Assembly (NCBI GenBank): GCA_002395225.1
Contig: DGWH01000095.1
Location: 19,877 to 42,262 of the forward strand
Origin: Christensenella sp. UBA4263
GTDB lineage: Bacteria > Bacillota > Clostridia > Christensenellales > Aristaeellaceae
Length of the DNA: 22,386 bases
Direction of reading: 5' to 3'
Both the position numbers and the translations under genes were made by a program. Each line of letters opens with the position of its first letter. The stretch's first letter is position 1. Positions 21,443 through 22,386 of this stretch are shown in pieces. The notes under the pieces are model-generated. The model had not been told where the DNA came from and did no database searches. It was given only the letters and a program-made list of their open reading frames with translations.

Positions 21443-22386
21443 ATGAAATTAGGTGTCGTGGGATTGCCGAACGTCGGGAAATCGACACTGTTTAATGCCA
21501 TTACAAAAGCAGGTGCGGAGGCGGCAAATTATCCGTTCTGCACAATTGAACCCAATACGGGTGTCGTCGCGGTCCCGGATGAGCGGCTGGATCGGCTGGC
21601 AGAGATGTACTCGCCGAAAAAGAAGACGCCTGCCGTGATCGAGTTTGTCGATATCGCCGGACTGGTTAAGGGAGCGAGCCGCGGGGAGGGTCTTGGAAAC
21701 AAGTTCCTGTCCCATATTCGTGAGTGCGAGGCCATTGTCCATGTCGTCCGGTGTTTTGAGGATGAGGATATTATCCGTCATGCGGACAGCACGGATCCCA
21801 GACATGATATTGAAACGATTAACCTGGAACTGATTGCGGCTGACCGGGAGACGGTGGCCAAACGGGCAGAGAAAGCGGCGAAACTGCTGAAAAGCGGTGA
21901 GAAGCGGGCACAGGAGGAGGCCGCGCTGGGGGCAAAGCTGCTGGCGCACCTGGATAATCTGGAGCCGGCAAGGACCTGTGAAATGAATGAGCGGGAGCAG
22001 GAAATCGCCAGAGAGTGGTTCCTGCTGACAACAAAGCCGGTCATTTATGCCTGCAACATCAAGGAAGAGGATCTGGGGAAACCGGAGTCTGAACTGCCGG
22101 GAATTGCGGAAGTCCGGGAAATCGCGGATGCGGAACACGCGAAGGTTCTGGTGATTTCTGCCAAGATTGAAGAGGACATCGCGCAGATGGATGAGGAAGA
22201 AAAGCAGATGTTCCTGGAGGAACTGGGCATTGGAAAGAGCGGTCTGGACCGGCTGATTTCCGAATGCTATGACCTCCTTGGCCTGATTTCCTTCCTGACG
22301 GCCGGACAGGATGAGTGCCGTGCCTGGACCATTCGCAAAGGAACCAAGGCGCCCCAGGCGGCCGGCAAGATTCATACGGACTTTGA
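21443..22386 (+). CDS. ychF: YchF/OLA1-type ATPase, 3' end outside window
   Basis: The first 314 codons of a protein usually about 366 residues long; the frame is open at the right edge. G1 is GLPNVGKST (7-15), the switch-II region is DIAGLVKGASRGEGLGN (70-86), and G4 is NIKE (205-208) in place of NKxD, the change that makes this family prefer ATP. A helical coiled coil (about 128-190) interrupts the G domain, and the start of the TGS domain appears near 300. It binds ribosomes and affects translation and stress responses. The ribosome binding site is GGAG at 21429-21432 or the second GGAG at 21435-21438. Confidence 0.96.
   Translation, partial: MKLGVVGLPNVGKSTLFNAITKAGAEAANYPFCTIEPNTGVVAVPDERLDRLAEMYSPKKKTPAVIEFVDIAGLVKGASRGEGLGNKFLSHIRECEAIVHVVRCFEDEDIIRHADSTDPRHDIETINLELIAADRETVAKRAEKAAKLLKSGEKRAQEEAALGAKLLAHLDNLEPARTCEMNEREQEIAREWFLLTTKPVIYACNIKEEDLGKPESELPGIAEVREIADAEHAKVLVISAKIEEDIAQMDEEEKQMFLEELGIGKSGLDRLISECYDLLGLISFLTAGQDECRAWTIRKGTKAPQAAGKIHTDF

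Overview
The window reads as a chromosomal segment of a fairly GC-rich Firmicute, most likely class Clostridia from a gut or rumen setting. The basis is AGGAGG-type ribosome binding sites on most genes, a CdaA-CdaR (c-di-AMP) pair, a WalJ/YycJ-type metallo-hydrolase, a DUF3793 protein, a YheO-type PAS regulator and an OhrR-type MarR regulator. No rRNA, tRNA or CRISPR array was seen.

Layout. 1-4017 (minus strand): a DUF5107 protein running off the left edge, a small 96-residue membrane protein with its own terminator, and a secreted 678-residue protein with a tandemly duplicated 143-residue domain. 4018-4854: a divergent promoter region with two identical-pattern operators (GTTAG-N6-CTAAC) in front of a DUF3793 gene. 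4855-6395: a wrecked region. A group II intron on the minus strand (about 4924-5899), whose reverse transcriptase gene has lost its middle, sits in the start of an ImmA/IrrE-like gene, which is itself truncated. 6396-7967: an AAA-ATPase/PD-(D/E)XK protein. 8170-10380 (minus): a probable three-gene unit (unknown 100-residue protein, GluQRS, alpha/beta hydrolase) closed by a terminator.

10394-18415 (plus): walJ, then cdaA-ybbR, then a membrane protein with a tyrosine-heptad helix, a PIG-V/Gpi18-like mannosyltransferase and two related multi-pass GT-C-like proteins. Most junctions overlap or are short, so these look co-expressed and tie c-di-AMP signalling to cell-envelope glycosylation. 18569-19228: a YheO-type regulator with a strong terminator. 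19411-21028: a peroxide-defence operon (Cys glutathione peroxidase, flavodoxin, OhrR/MarR) with promoter, operator-like palindromes and terminator. 21144-22386: a promoter, a leader of roughly 260 nt holding serial hairpins and a tandemly repeated structured element, and ychF, cut by the right edge.

The two signals most worth following are the ychF leader, which has alternative pairings and a twice-repeated hairpin unit ending at the ribosome binding site, and the intron insertion, whose removal in silico restores an open reading frame behind a good promoter. All identifications are from reading motifs by eye; no database search was possible.
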